From the NCBI RefSeq assembly GCF_030548295.1, contig NZ_JAUOSB010000011.1, forward strand, positions 52,230 to 116,229: 64,000 nt of DNA, given 5' to 3'. Below, piece by piece: positions 19,539-28,281 of the stretch. The stretch comes from Wenyingzhuangia sp. 2_MG-2023. GTDB taxonomy: Bacteria > Bacteroidota > Bacteroidia > Flavobacteriales > Flavobacteriaceae. The notes beneath the pieces are model-generated. The model was not told the DNA's origin and made no database searches. It saw only the letters and a list, made by a program, of their open reading frames with translations. Position numbers and translations under genes: made by a program. Position 1 is the first letter of the stretch. Every line of letters starts with the position of its first letter.

Positions 19539-19547
19539 GCAAAAGTA
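19539..19547 (-). promoter_or_regulatory. -7 promoter element upstream of the riboswitch
   Basis: On the minus strand this reads TACTTTTGC, a match to TAnnTTTG. It lies about 40 bp ahead of the first conserved riboswitch bases, as expected for the transcript carrying the aptamer. Confidence 0.6.
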
Positions 19548-19590
19548 GTTTATTTTAAGGTGATGTAGGAATAAAATGACGAATATACTT

Positions 19591-20097
19591 CTAGACTCTT
19601 GTCAGTCTTTTAATAATGTTCTCATGTTCAGGGAATAGGCTAAGTATTTTTATTCTTTCAGCAAGTACAAAATCGTCAAAATCAAAACCAGGAGCAACGG
19701 TACAACCTACCAATGCGTAGGAATTGTTAGCTATTACTTCGGCAGCAAACCAATATTGCGCAGGAACTACAAATTGAGGCACTTCCCCTTTTTCAAAATT
19801 GTTTCCTATCCAGACATTTGTGTACATCCCTTCAGGAGAAATCATATGTAGTTTGATGGGAGATCCTTTGTAGAAATGCCAAAATTCATCTTGATTTATC
19901 TTATGAAAGGCAGAAAAAGTATCTGATGTCAACATAAAATAGATAGCTGTACTGTAGTTTCTATCTCCAGAAAATTCAATGGTTAAATTTTCTTTAGAAA
20001 TACTTCCTTGGCTTCTATAGGTTTCTTTAAAATAACCACCTTCAGGATGCGGTTGTAAATTCAGTTGCTTAATGATGGTTTGAATTTCCATTTTCAT
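19591..20097 (-). CDS. Cupin-fold protein of the DUF985 family
   Basis: A 168-residue cytoplasmic protein. It starts IIKQLNLQPHPEGGYFKETYRS, the diagnostic DUF985 opening (HPEGGYF-E-T-R). SAIYFMLTSDTFSAFHKINQDEFWHFYKGSPIKLHMI is the cupin core with its conserved HR/HK-x-D-E-x-W pattern. VPAQYWFAAEVIANNSYALVGCTVAPGFDFDDF is the second cupin motif. DUF985 proteins are RmlC-like cupins of uncertain activity. Length is normal. Two in-frame start codons lie close together (first bases at 20097 and 20091). It is monocistronic and sits behind the riboswitch region without sharing it. Confidence 0.88.
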   Translation of the reverse strand: MKMEIQTIIKQLNLQPHPEGGYFKETYRSQGSISKENLTIEFSGDRNYSTAIYFMLTSDTFSAFHKINQDEFWHFYKGSPIKLHMISPEGMYTNVWIGNNFEKGEVPQFVVPAQYWFAAEVIANNSYALVGCTVAPGFDFDDFVLAERIKILSLFPEHENIIKRLTRV

Positions 20098-20327
20098 AAT
20101 TTTTTAAGAGTTCTCTAATGTTAACTAACTACTAAAGTATGATTTCCTAGTCAATACACATGGTTTGGATTTTATTTTCAAACTAAATACATTTTTAGGG
20201 TAGGGTTTTGCAGGTATATTTTGTTTTTATAGAAAGATAGATAGCCAACATCAAAGTTCGGTAGGTTTGGTTATTAGGTGTATAGATTTCGAAAAATAAT
20301 AAAGTTGAACAAATAAATTTTATAAAT

Positions 20328-21302
20328 ATGAAAAAAGTAACGTATTACATAGGGTTCATAGTTTTATCCTTATCAATGTTTGCATGTGGAAGCGATGATA
20401 CAAATGAAGTGTTAGAAGATACAGACATCACAGATGATTTGGTTGTTATAGATGTGGATGCATCTTTGTTTTTAGAAGCAGGATTGTCAGAGTCTATTAC
20501 CATTGTGTCAAGAACAATGTCTGACGGTTCTACAGCAGATTGTTACAAAATAGTAACCACGGGTTTGGCAACTGACCACGATATGGGACCTTGGTGTCCT
20601 TCCACCATTGATGACGATGATTCTGCAGGTGGAATTTGGTTAGAAGGAGGAGAGGTTTATGATGTTGATGGAGCTTTTGTTAAAAATTTGGCTACTTTTT
20701 ACAATGACAATACTTGGATGATGTACGATGTTGATACTCGTAAAATTACCAAAACAGAATCCTTATATGATTGTGCAAATGCTGCAATTCCAGATGTTGG
20801 AGATGATTATGAAAATTACTGTGTAGAATGTTTGCCTTCTTATTTAGAAACTTTAACCAACACTTATTACATTCCTGTTACACCTGTAAAAGCTTCTAGC
20901 GCTACAGCATTTGGAAGCGGACCTATGTCAAGCGGACCAAGTGTAAGAGGAATTGCCTTCAATTCGGTAGTTTTTGATGCTCCAGCTCCAGTCAGTAATA
21001 TATTAGGAGCGTATACATTGGCACCTTTTGATGATGCAGGAGGTCACATCAATTTGGCAGCAGGATATCACTATCATGCTGCAACAGGAGTAAGTACACA
21101 GATTGCACAAGATGATGGTCATACAGGTATGATTGGATATGCACTAGATGGTTATGGAATGTACAATTACGATAGTTCGGTATTGGACGATTTGGATGCT
21201 TCTCTAGGACATTATGATGAAACTAGAGGCTATCATTATCATGTAGATTATGCAGGTACAAACAATTTTATCAACAGTCTACGTGGAATTTACGCAAATT
21301 AA
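20328..21302 (+). CDS. YHYH-domain lipoprotein
   Basis: A 324-residue lipoprotein. The signal ends at the cysteine of LSLSMFACGSDDTNE. The mature protein contains two copies of the name-giving motif (GYHYHAATG at about 245 and GYHYHVDYAG near 306), plus DGHTGMIGYALDGYGMYNY between them. These are the marks of the YHYH family (Pfam YHYH), whose function is unknown; the conserved His-rich loops suggest metal binding. The following gene starts 9 bp later, so the two are co-transcribed. Confidence 0.88.
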   Translation: MKKVTYYIGFIVLSLSMFACGSDDTNEVLEDTDITDDLVVIDVDASLFLEAGLSESITIVSRTMSDGSTADCYKIVTTGLATDHDMGPWCPSTIDDDDSAGGIWLEGGEVYDVDGAFVKNLATFYNDNTWMMYDVDTRKITKTESLYDCANAAIPDVGDDYENYCVECLPSYLETLTNTYYIPVTPVKASSATAFGSGPMSSGPSVRGIAFNSVVFDAPAPVSNILGAYTLAPFDDAGGHINLAAGYHYHAATGVSTQIAQDDGHTGMIGYALDGYGMYNYDSSVLDDLDASLGHYDETRGYHYHVDYAGTNNFINSLRGIYAN

Positions 21303-21311
21303 AAATTGACG

Positions 21312-21923
21312 ATGAGAAACATAATTTTAATTTTATCAGTATTGATGGGGATGAATTCTTATGCCCATCAATCTAATTTGTCTACAGTCGTTTTTTCACA
21401 AACAAATGATGGTAAATATGTATTGCAAATTACGAGTTCATTAGCTGCTTTTGAAGGAGAAATTGATTTGCAATATACAAAGGATGCTTATAAAACTCCT
21501 GAGGAATTTAAGAAGTTGGTTGTAGCACATTTTCTTGAAAATTTTACTTTTAACATCAATGGAGATGATGCACTTCAATTAATGCATCCCATTGTTATTT
21601 TAGGACATGAAACCAAGCTGGTGGCAGAGGTTGTAGGAATACCCAAAGAAGTTCATTCTCTTTACTTACAGTCTCAAATGTTTCAAAATGTACATCACAA
21701 CAAGTCCTCAGCAATTATGATTGTAGATGGGTTTCCAAAAAAACAATATTTGTTGAATAAAGAAAACAAACACACTATTGATTTAGAAATTGTAAATGGA
21801 ACGTGGGAAGCTGCTGTAGAAAAACCATCTGATTTTATAAGGAAGAATTTACCGTACATTCTTCTTTTAGGAATTCCATTAGCTTATTTTATAGTTACGT
21901 TTACGGTTAGGCGTTTGCAATAA
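21312..21923 (+). CDS. Exported membrane-anchored protein of unknown function
   Basis: About 203 residues from the ATG at 21312; the frame opens with a TTG 6 bp earlier. It has a signal peptide (MRNIILILSVLMGMNSYAHQ) and a C-terminal membrane helix (YILLLGIPLAYFIVTFTV) followed by RRLQ. The periplasmic part of about 155 residues is beta-rich, with LSTVVFSQTNDGKYVLQITSSLAAFEGEID and VHHNKSSAIMIVDGFPKK. I do not recognise the family with confidence. Being directly behind the YHYH lipoprotein gene suggests a shared envelope function. Confidence 0.7.
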   Translation: MRNIILILSVLMGMNSYAHQSNLSTVVFSQTNDGKYVLQITSSLAAFEGEIDLQYTKDAYKTPEEFKKLVVAHFLENFTFNINGDDALQLMHPIVILGHETKLVAEVVGIPKEVHSLYLQSQMFQNVHHNKSSAIMIVDGFPKKQYLLNKENKHTIDLEIVNGTWEAAVEKPSDFIRKNLPYILLLGIPLAYFIVTFTVRRLQ

Positions 21924-21940
21924 TTGGAATCCAGAGAACA

Positions 21941-22639
21941 TTATTTTTTGTGTTCAGCAATGCAGTTCTGAAAATAAGATTGAAGGTTGAATTTTCGATC
22001 ATCAAAAGTATCGGGTAATATTTTGAATTGTTGAATTCTATCAATTCTAAAAGCTCTGTATTCGTTGCGCAAATAACACCAAGCAATCAAAATCCATTTG
22101 TGATTGGTGGAATAAAATGCATAAGGCTCTATTTTTCGATAGGAAATGATAGGGTCGTTTGCTTTTTGATAATTAATTTCCACGTAGTTTAGATTGGTAA
22201 TCGCCAATTGAATTTCTGAAAGTGCATTGCTAGAAATGTTTTCAAAATAATTGGGGTCAAACACGTGAATTTGACGTTCCAATCTTTCACTTTTTTCTAA
22301 TACAGAAGTCCTAAACACAGATTTTATTTTGGTCAATGCTTCGCCAAAATCCCTCATAAAAGAAGTGTCTTTGGTTTGTTTTACCAAATGTTGAGCGGTA
22401 ATCAAAGCATTGGCTTCTTTTTCAGTAAACTGAACGGGAGCAATTTGGTAGCCTTCCATTAAAGAATAACCTTTACCGTCAATTGTAACAACTGGAATTC
22501 CAGCTTCTTCTAATTTTCGAATATCTCTGTAAATGGTACGAACACTCACCTCGTATTTTTCTGCAAGTTCGGTGGCTGTCAAAAGCCGTTTGGCTCTTAA
22601 TAGCGTTAGTATGGAAATGAGTCTAGAGAGTTGTGCCAT
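21941..22639 (-). CDS. YafY-type HTH/WYL-domain transcriptional regulator
   Basis: A 232-residue regulator. The N-terminal winged helix-turn-helix (LISILTLLRAKRLLTATELAEKYEVSVRTIYRDIRKLEEAGIPV) is followed by GKGYSLMEGYQIAPVQFTEKEANALI. The WYL domain (about 140-215) has YVEINYQKANDPIISYRKIEPYAFYSTNHKWILIAWC and then EYRAFRIDRI. WYL domains sense small ligands or nucleic acid. A perfect 11-bp inverted repeat overlaps its own promoter. The upstream VOC gene may be its target. Confidence 0.9.
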   Translation of the reverse strand: MAQLSRLISILTLLRAKRLLTATELAEKYEVSVRTIYRDIRKLEEAGIPVVTIDGKGYSLMEGYQIAPVQFTEKEANALITAQHLVKQTKDTSFMRDFGEALTKIKSVFRTSVLEKSERLERQIHVFDPNYFENISSNALSEIQLAITNLNYVEINYQKANDPIISYRKIEPYAFYSTNHKWILIAWCYLRNEYRAFRIDRIQQFKILPDTFDDRKFNLQSYFQNCIAEHKK

Positions 22640-22646
22640 GTTAACA

Positions 22647-22679
22647 AAGATAGCGAACCGTACTACAATTCGCTATCTT
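22647..22679 (-). promoter_or_regulatory. Inverted repeat overlapping the promoter of the WYL regulator
   Basis: Arms AAGATAGCGAA (22647-22657) and its exact complement (22669-22679) flank an 11-bp spacer. The start-proximal arm overlaps TATCTTTG (22645-22652 on the minus strand), a -7 promoter element 6 bp before the regulator start codon. It could be an operator for autoregulation or the terminator of the VOC gene that ends at 22687. Confidence 0.6.
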
Positions 22680-22686
22680 GATTTTT

Positions 22687-23064
22687 TTAATTTGGGGAAT
22701 GTAAAGCCATTCTGTTTCCTTCAGTATCTACAAACTGAGCCATAAAACCATTCTCTCCAATATTTGTTTTGGGCATGATTATTTTTCCACCTGCGGGTTC
22801 TACTCTAGCTAAGGAAATACTCAAATCTTCACCTCCGTTTAAATAAATTGTAGGGCCATCGGTGGTTGGTTTTTGTCCGTCCATTTCTACAAGACCACCA
22901 CCAATTCCGTTATTTTCTTTGTCGTAAGGCAACATTCCGTACTTTATATTTTGTTCTGGCATGTGGTAATCTAGAATTTCAATATCTAGAAGGCTCGCAT
23001 AAAATTTTTTGGCTCTTTCGTAGTTGATTACGGGAATTTCAAACCAGCTGATAATACTTTTCAT
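22687..23064 (-). CDS. VOC superfamily (glyoxalase-like) protein
   Basis: A 125-residue cytoplasmic protein with the vicinal-oxygen-chelate fold: ISWFEIPVINYERAKKFYASLLDIEI at the start, and GENGFMAQFVDTEGNRMALHS as the C-terminal strand with the metal-ligand-type Glu/His region. Length is that of a single-domain member that would work as a dimer. The substrate is unknown. It sits 47 bp upstream of the WYL regulator on the same strand, so the two may be co-regulated. Confidence 0.85.
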   Translation of the reverse strand: MKSIISWFEIPVINYERAKKFYASLLDIEILDYHMPEQNIKYGMLPYDKENNGIGGGLVEMDGQKPTTDGPTIYLNGGEDLSISLARVEPAGGKIIMPKTNIGENGFMAQFVDTEGNRMALHSPN

Positions 23065-23369
23065 AAGAATTTAAATTTAGAAGTTAAATATATCTGCAAA
23101 TTTAAAAGTCAATGTGTCGAAAGATGTCAGGGGTGTTTTTAAATTTAAAAAAATTGTCTAGAGTATACAAAATCTACGAAAGTTTACAATTGCTTTGCTC
23201 CGTTTTTAAATAGCATTTTTACAGTAAACTTCTCTAATTCAGAACAATATCATAGTAGGTTTTGCAGTTTTGGATGCTAGAATGATTTTATCTATTTTCT
23301 ATGTATCAAGCAAAATTAATTTGCATATAAAATAAAGTAGGTGAGGGAGTGATGCTCTTTAATTGAATG
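23065..23369. other. 305-bp intergenic region
   Basis: AT-rich, with no open frame or RNA gene recognised. On the minus strand TTG, 17 bp and TATATTTA (near 23080-23110) may be the promoter of the VOC gene. Nothing else stands out. Confidence 0.4.
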
Positions 23370-23780
23370 TTAAAATTTATTTTTAAAATCTTCTAAAGTC
23401 TGTTGTTTTAGTACAGAAAGTATAGAATCGTCTACTTGATTCAATACCAATTCTAATTGTTTGTTTATCTTTTTTCCAATTGGACAATCAGCATTGGGAG
23501 TGTTTCTAGATAAAGACAATACATTGTCATCACCTTTTGCCAATTTAAAAATATCTGAGAGTGCTATTTTAGTTGCTTTTTTCAGCAATTTTACCCCTCC
23601 GTTTTTTCCTTCTTTACTTTCTATAAATCCTCCAGCTTTTAGATTGGCAATTTCCTTTCTTACCAATACCGGATTTACATTTAGGCTTTTTGCTATATAA
23701 GAAGAACTCAACCATTGCCCTTTCTGATGTGCCAGTAGGGTTAAAATGTGTAACGATATGGAAAATTTGCTTTTAATCAT
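23370..23780 (-). CDS. Rrf2-family transcriptional regulator
   Basis: A 136-residue regulator. The winged helix (SKFSISLHILTLLAHQKGQWLSSSYIAKSLNVNPVLVRKEIANLKAGGFIESKEGKNGG) is typical of Rrf2. The dimerisation helix follows. Only one cysteine is seen in the usual cluster region (NADCPIGKKIN), so an iron-sulfur cluster of the IscR/NsrR type is unlikely. Many such members are redox or small-molecule responders of the YwnA group. It stands alone; its target is unknown. Confidence 0.88.
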   Translation of the reverse strand: MIKSKFSISLHILTLLAHQKGQWLSSSYIAKSLNVNPVLVRKEIANLKAGGFIESKEGKNGGVKLLKKATKIALSDIFKLAKGDDNVLSLSRNTPNADCPIGKKINKQLELVLNQVDDSILSVLKQQTLEDFKNKF

Positions 23781-23894
23781 TAGAAATTTAACGGTATTAA
23801 AAAACTAAAGACAAACTTAACGAAGATTTTTAAATAACAATTGCTATGACAATTTTATTTTTTAAACAACAATCTTGCTTTATTCTGATTAGGA

Positions 23895-24368
23895 TTATTC
23901 TATTTTAACAAATTCAAAATTGATTTCCATTCCACTACCCGAAACAGAAGCATTTATGTTGTCTCCATTTTTCCAGTATTTTATTTCGTTAGGAAATTCA
24001 ATTTCTTTGTTTTCACAAGAAAATTGATTTGCATTGTGTTGAACACCATTAAAGTACGTTTCTTCAGATTCATCAAGCGTTTTTACAGCCAAATTCCATT
24101 TTCCATTTGTTTTGAACAAACGCATGTTTTCTTGTTTTATAGTATCTCCATTCTGTAACGTAAAACCAATTCCGGCATATGTGTTTTCGTTTACTTTATG
24201 CCAGTTTTCATAGGTTTCTTTGCCTTCGCTTTCATTCAAACGCTGCCATTTACCTAACAACCAATCAAAATTTTCAGTTTTTAGACGGGTTGTATTTTCT
24301 TTTTTAGATTGTTTTTGGTTGCAAGCTATTGCTAAAAGGAGAAGGCATAATATGGTTAGTTTTTTCAT
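23895..24368 (-). CDS. DUF6265-type lipoprotein
   Basis: A 157-residue lipoprotein with a signal ending at the cysteine of LLLLAIACNQKQSKK. The mature part begins FDWLLGKWQRLNESEGKETYENWHKVNENTYAG, the pattern of DUF6265 and related lipocalin-like small beta-barrels, and ends SGSGMEINFEFVKIE. Function unknown. It follows the large lipoprotein gene's neighbourhood on the same strand, but 49 bp separate them. Confidence 0.7.
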   Translation of the reverse strand: MKKLTILCLLLLAIACNQKQSKKENTTRLKTENFDWLLGKWQRLNESEGKETYENWHKVNENTYAGIGFTLQNGDTIKQENMRLFKTNGKWNLAVKTLDESEETYFNGVQHNANQFSCENKEIEFPNEIKYWKNGDNINASVSGSGMEINFEFVKIE

Positions 24369-24416
24369 TGTTTTTTAGGTTTGGTGATTGATGTACAACT
24401 GTTGTTTTGGATGTAA

Positions 24417-26468
24417 TTACTCTACAATTTCCATGAAAAAATAAGCTGTGCTATAAGGGGATCTGTAGCTGTTTTGTGGATATCCAGAAGAAAGGCTGAC
24501 CAAATTACCCATAGTATCCTCAAAAATCATGAGAGGATATCCTTTGGTTGTTTTTGTAGCAATACTATTTGTTTCTAGGTCATAGATTACAATTTCCTTT
24601 TTAAAATTATCATTGTAAATAGAAACATTAGATTCATTGTTAGTTCCTAAAATTTTTGTTCCAGCCCTGTTTAAATTATGGGTAACTACAGGATTCGTAT
24701 AGTTTTTTAACAAAGTAAAATCTAACGAGTTGTAGAGTGTGTTTCTTTTTTTGTTGAGTAATAAAGAATGATTGTAGTCAACAGAAATATCACTGTTTAA
24801 ATTTGCCAAAAGTGGAATTTCTACAATGCCTTTGTTTGTCAATTCACCTAAACTGTTGATGTTGTAATGAATAGATCTACCTTCGTTATTATGACTTAAA
24901 AGAATGTCATTTTTACTTAGAATTGTTACGTCGTAAAGCATGCTTCCTTGATGATCCGAGAAATGAGCTTTTTGATCAATTTTTTTCAATACATTTTCTT
25001 GTCTAGTGAATGTAAAAACATTGTCGTAATCAGAAAAAATCCATTTGTTATCTCCTAAATAACCAAAACTATTCACAGACATATAATCTTCGGAATCAAA
25101 ATTTAGACTGTATTTGTAGGTCAAATTGCTTGCGTTGTAAACCCAAAAATTTCCTGCTTGATAAAAAATCAATTCTTTACCATAATCAGAAGTAATCAAT
25201 TTCATTTCTACATTTGTTTGGTAAGTAGGGAGTTTGAATCCTTCGGCTGTTATCTGCTTGGTTACATAATTGTATTTGATCAATCGGGATTTATTCTCAA
25301 AATTTTGTCCATAGAAAAATATCGACTGTTCCTCATAGTCAACACTTAAAAAAGTGATTTTTTTAAAATCAAAAATTTCAGGCCTGGTAAAATCTGTATC
25401 TATTTTATTTTTTTCCCAATTATAGGTACTAACGTTTCCAAATATGTTGTGAACATAAATAGTGTACGCGGGATTGTTAAGGTAAGGAGGAGCTAAATCT
25501 GTAAAAGACGTTGTATTGATATCCTCTATAATTTTAACTGTTTCTAAGTGTAGTGTAGAGTTTTTTTCTTTAACTTTTATTTCATAATGAGAGAAATAGT
25601 ATCCTGTGTATTTTTCCCAATTTACAGTAACACTTTTATCTGTAGCAACTGCATTTGTAAAAGCCACATTTTTAGGTGTTAAAAATTCTAAATTAACATA
25701 TCTAGCATTGCTAGTTCCCAACAAGCCTTTGTCTGTGTATATTTTAAAAAAGTAACAAAAGCTATCTGATACAGGTGGATTTTCATCTATAAAAGTAACG
25801 GTGTTTATATCGGTAATTGTTTGGATTAATTCTGCATTTTCAATAGTACAATCGGCACCACTTCTGTAGATTTCATATTTTTCAAAAGTATTGAAACCCT
25901 TGTAAATATCCCATTCAAATTCCAAACGTTCAGAAAAAGGTTCATCATTTCGTCTATTGAAAGAAGATGCGTAAATGTCTTTTTCCATCGGAGGAGTGTA
26001 TTTGTAGGCTGTAAAAGTGAATAGTTCGGTTTTACTATCATCAAACACATCTATATTTACAGAAAAAACAAATTTATCTTTTGTCAGACTGTTGATTTTT
26101 AATGTTTCCGATTCCTGATTTTCGGAGTCTTTCATGGTGATGATTCCCTCTTTTAAGGTCCAATTGAGTGAGCTTTGTACGGGAATACAAGTTTCGCTAT
26201 TTTGAAAAAGGTATTCCTCATATATATTGTTCTCGTTGTAAATAAAAAAATCAAGACCACAAGATTCAGTAGTAGCAGGGACTTCTGCTTTTATACCTTC
26301 GTTTTCTACCAGAGCAATAGACCAACTCCCTAACAAATCTTCTTCTTTGGCATTGGTTTGAATAGAATAACCATTAAAACTATCATCTTCTTTTTCACAG
26401 GACAGCAAAGTGAAAAAAAAGGTAAAAGCAATTGATTTTAAATAATGCCTTTTTCTCAACAAATTCAT
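24417..26468 (-). CDS. Large lipoprotein with lipocalin-like and FN3-like domains
   Basis: About 683 residues from the ATG at 26468 (MNLLRKRHYLKSIAFTFFFTLLSCEKEDD). The frame is open 87 bp further up, but only this start gives a proper lipoprotein signal. Part 1 (about 35-160) is lipocalin-like (EEDLLGSWSIALVENEG). Part 2 (about 170-360) contains two fibronectin-type-III-like repeats (FEKYEIYRSGADC, FSHYEIKVKEKNS). The remainder is beta-rich with repeated short strands, perhaps a propeller. It is probably surface-exposed. Function unknown; the FN3-like parts suggest binding or spacing. Confidence 0.65.
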   Translation of the reverse strand: MNLLRKRHYLKSIAFTFFFTLLSCEKEDDSFNGYSIQTNAKEEDLLGSWSIALVENEGIKAEVPATTESCGLDFFIYNENNIYEEYLFQNSETCIPVQSSLNWTLKEGIITMKDSENQESETLKINSLTKDKFVFSVNIDVFDDSKTELFTFTAYKYTPPMEKDIYASSFNRRNDEPFSERLEFEWDIYKGFNTFEKYEIYRSGADCTIENAELIQTITDINTVTFIDENPPVSDSFCYFFKIYTDKGLLGTSNARYVNLEFLTPKNVAFTNAVATDKSVTVNWEKYTGYYFSHYEIKVKEKNSTLHLETVKIIEDINTTSFTDLAPPYLNNPAYTIYVHNIFGNVSTYNWEKNKIDTDFTRPEIFDFKKITFLSVDYEEQSIFFYGQNFENKSRLIKYNYVTKQITAEGFKLPTYQTNVEMKLITSDYGKELIFYQAGNFWVYNASNLTYKYSLNFDSEDYMSVNSFGYLGDNKWIFSDYDNVFTFTRQENVLKKIDQKAHFSDHQGSMLYDVTILSKNDILLSHNNEGRSIHYNINSLGELTNKGIVEIPLLANLNSDISVDYNHSLLLNKKRNTLYNSLDFTLLKNYTNPVVTHNLNRAGTKILGTNNESNVSIYNDNFKKEIVIYDLETNSIATKTTKGYPLMIFEDTMGNLVSLSSGYPQNSYRSPYSTAYFFMEIVE

Positions 26469-26721
26469 AAGCGTAATTTTAGTCAATCTACTACAAAAGA
26501 TGTTTTTGTGAAGATTTGTTTTGAGTTTTTTTGATTCCAAATATAAAAAAGACAAAACAAAGGGCTTTAACTTTCTAATCTAAAATTAGGTATTTAAAAG
26601 CAAAGAAAATATATCTAAAAACAGTTTTCGGGCTTTATGTATTACACATGTTTAGTTTTGGTGATTGATTCACAATTATTTACTTTTTCACTTAGATGAA
26701 AAAAGACTTAAACAATTTCAG

Positions 26722-26771
26722 AACACTAAAAAATCGGTTTAAGCGCGAACTCAAACCGATTTTTTAGTGTT
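26722..26771 (-). terminator. Strong terminator hairpin
   Basis: A 19-bp perfect stem starting AACACTAAAAAATCGGTTT (26722-26740) pairs with 26753-26771 across a 12-nt loop. It lies 22 bp beyond the stop of the thioredoxin-fold lipoprotein gene on the minus strand. The A/T-rich outer stem gives a T-run in either direction. Confidence 0.9.
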
Positions 26772-26793
26772 TAAAAAGTATGTTTTGGGTAGA

Positions 26794-27537
26794 TTAACCA
26801 ATTTTTACAGGACATCCAATTGCTTTGGTAAAATTAGGATTTGGTTTGGTTCCGTTTTCTAATGCTTCAATAGCGTTTTCTAAAAATTTTACCTTAACAT
26901 CTTTTGCAGATTTGGCATTGTCATCTATAGTACCAATGTATTTAACTTTGCGTTCTTTGTTCAATAAAAACACATGTGGAGTTCTTACAGCTCCATATTT
27001 TGGAGAAATTTCATGCTTTTCATCAGCCAAATACACAAACGGGAAGTTTTTATCGGTGGCTCTTTTTTGCATAGCTTCAAAACTTTCTCTATCATTATTC
27101 TCTGTTACATTTGGATTGATCGCTATTACTGGGTATCCTTTTGGAGCATAGGTATTGTGTAGAGCAATCAAACGATCTTCGTACATTTTTGCAAATGGAC
27201 ATTCGTTACAAGTAAAAACTACGACATAGCCTTTAGCATCACTATAATTAGATAATGATACCATTGTTCCGTCTACGTTTTTAAGCTCAAAATCAGTAGC
27301 AACATCATCAAAATTGTACCCTCCAATTTCTTCAAGCGTTTTTGTCTGTTCTGGACTGTGATTTCCACGTGGTGGTCCTTTTCTATCGTCTGGATGTTTT
27401 GGAGGATGTTCGTGATTGTCTTTATCCTGATTGATAGCGGTAGTAGTCTGATCTTGATTTTTTGCATTGTTTTTACAAGAAATTATGGTTCCTGCTACTA
27501 AAACAACAAGCATTAAAAGTTTATTGAAATTCTTCAT
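26794..27537 (-). CDS. Thioredoxin-fold (AhpC/TSA-type redoxin) lipoprotein
   Basis: A 247-residue lipoprotein; the signal ends at the cysteine of VVLVAGTIISCKNNAKN. A flexible His/Pro/Lys-rich linker (DNHEHPPKHPDDRKGPPRGNH, about 42-62) could bind metal. The redoxin domain follows (TDFELKNVDGTMVSLSNYSDAKGYVVVFTCNECPFAKMYEDRL) with a CxxC site in CNEC-P. VRTPHVFLLNKERKVKYIGTIDD is the cis-Pro region. It resembles peroxiredoxin-like proteins of the ResA/TlpA superfamily. It is encoded 11 bp after a TlpA-like gene and both should act in the periplasm. Confidence 0.85.
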   Translation of the reverse strand: MKNFNKLLMLVVLVAGTIISCKNNAKNQDQTTTAINQDKDNHEHPPKHPDDRKGPPRGNHSPEQTKTLEEIGGYNFDDVATDFELKNVDGTMVSLSNYSDAKGYVVVFTCNECPFAKMYEDRLIALHNTYAPKGYPVIAINPNVTENNDRESFEAMQKRATDKNFPFVYLADEKHEISPKYGAVRTPHVFLLNKERKVKYIGTIDDNAKSAKDVKVKFLENAIEALENGTKPNPNFTKAIGCPVKIG

Positions 27538-27548
27538 TTTTTAATTAG

Positions 27549-28076
27549 CTATTGATTATTAATTGTTTTTTTGACTTCATTTTCTAAATCTTTAAGACTT
27601 TCAAAAGTGCGTTCATGGTAAGAACGAGATTTGTTGTTAAATATTATGGTAAAAGGCAATGCTCCTGACCAATTAGGGTCAATTTTATCTATCCAACTAT
27701 TGGCATCAGCATCGTCTAAAAGTACTACTTTGGGAGTTATTCCTTTCTCTTTTAAAAAAGGTTTTAGTTTTGTTTCTATGTCTTTTGGAAAATCAAGACT
27801 GACCAATAAAACTTCTGTATTGGGATTGTTTTTTGCATAGGCCACAAAAGTAGGCAATTCTTGAACGCAAGGAGCACACCACATAGCCCAAAAATTAACA
27901 ATGTGAGTTGTTTCAGAATCCGTGTGTAATAAAGGTTCTAAAGAATTAAAATTGTGAACAACGATGGTATCAGTAGCTATTGAATGTTCCTCTACTGTTG
28001 CTTTTTTGTGTTTACATCCTGCTAAAAAGATTGCAAAACAGATTAAAATAAAGGGAATGCTTTTGGGGTGTATCAT
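27549..28076 (-). CDS. TlpA/ResA-like thioredoxin-fold lipoprotein
   Basis: A 175-residue lipoprotein, signal ending at the cysteine of FAIFLAGCKHKKATVEE. The thioredoxin domain has the active site WAMWCAPCVQELPTF and a cis-proline region GALPFTIIFNNKSRSYHERTF. Proteins of this type reduce disulfides in the periplasm, for example in cytochrome c maturation. It is the first gene of a two-gene unit with the redoxin lipoprotein behind it. Confidence 0.88.
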   Translation of the reverse strand: MIHPKSIPFILICFAIFLAGCKHKKATVEEHSIATDTIVVHNFNSLEPLLHTDSETTHIVNFWAMWCAPCVQELPTFVAYAKNNPNTEVLLVSLDFPKDIETKLKPFLKEKGITPKVVLLDDADANSWIDKIDPNWSGALPFTIIFNNKSRSYHERTFESLKDLENEVKKTINNQ

Positions 28077-28281
28077 AAAATTACTTTAGACAGTCTTGGA
28101 TTTGTTATTTATCAAAATAGACTTAAAAATAATCAAATAAGTTTAAGCAGTAATTGTAAATGATAAACTTTAGAGACTGTACAAAGTAAACTCTATTTGG
28201 ATGTGTTTATTGTTTAGTGTAGTTTGTTTTTTACTGAGGTTTGACAAGTTGCAATTGCAAACGTTACAGCTACTTTAGAAT

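Noticed and set aside
26469..26555. A longer N-terminus of the large lipoprotein
   Set aside because: It would place the lipoprotein signal more than 50 residues inside; the internal ATG gives a normal signal.
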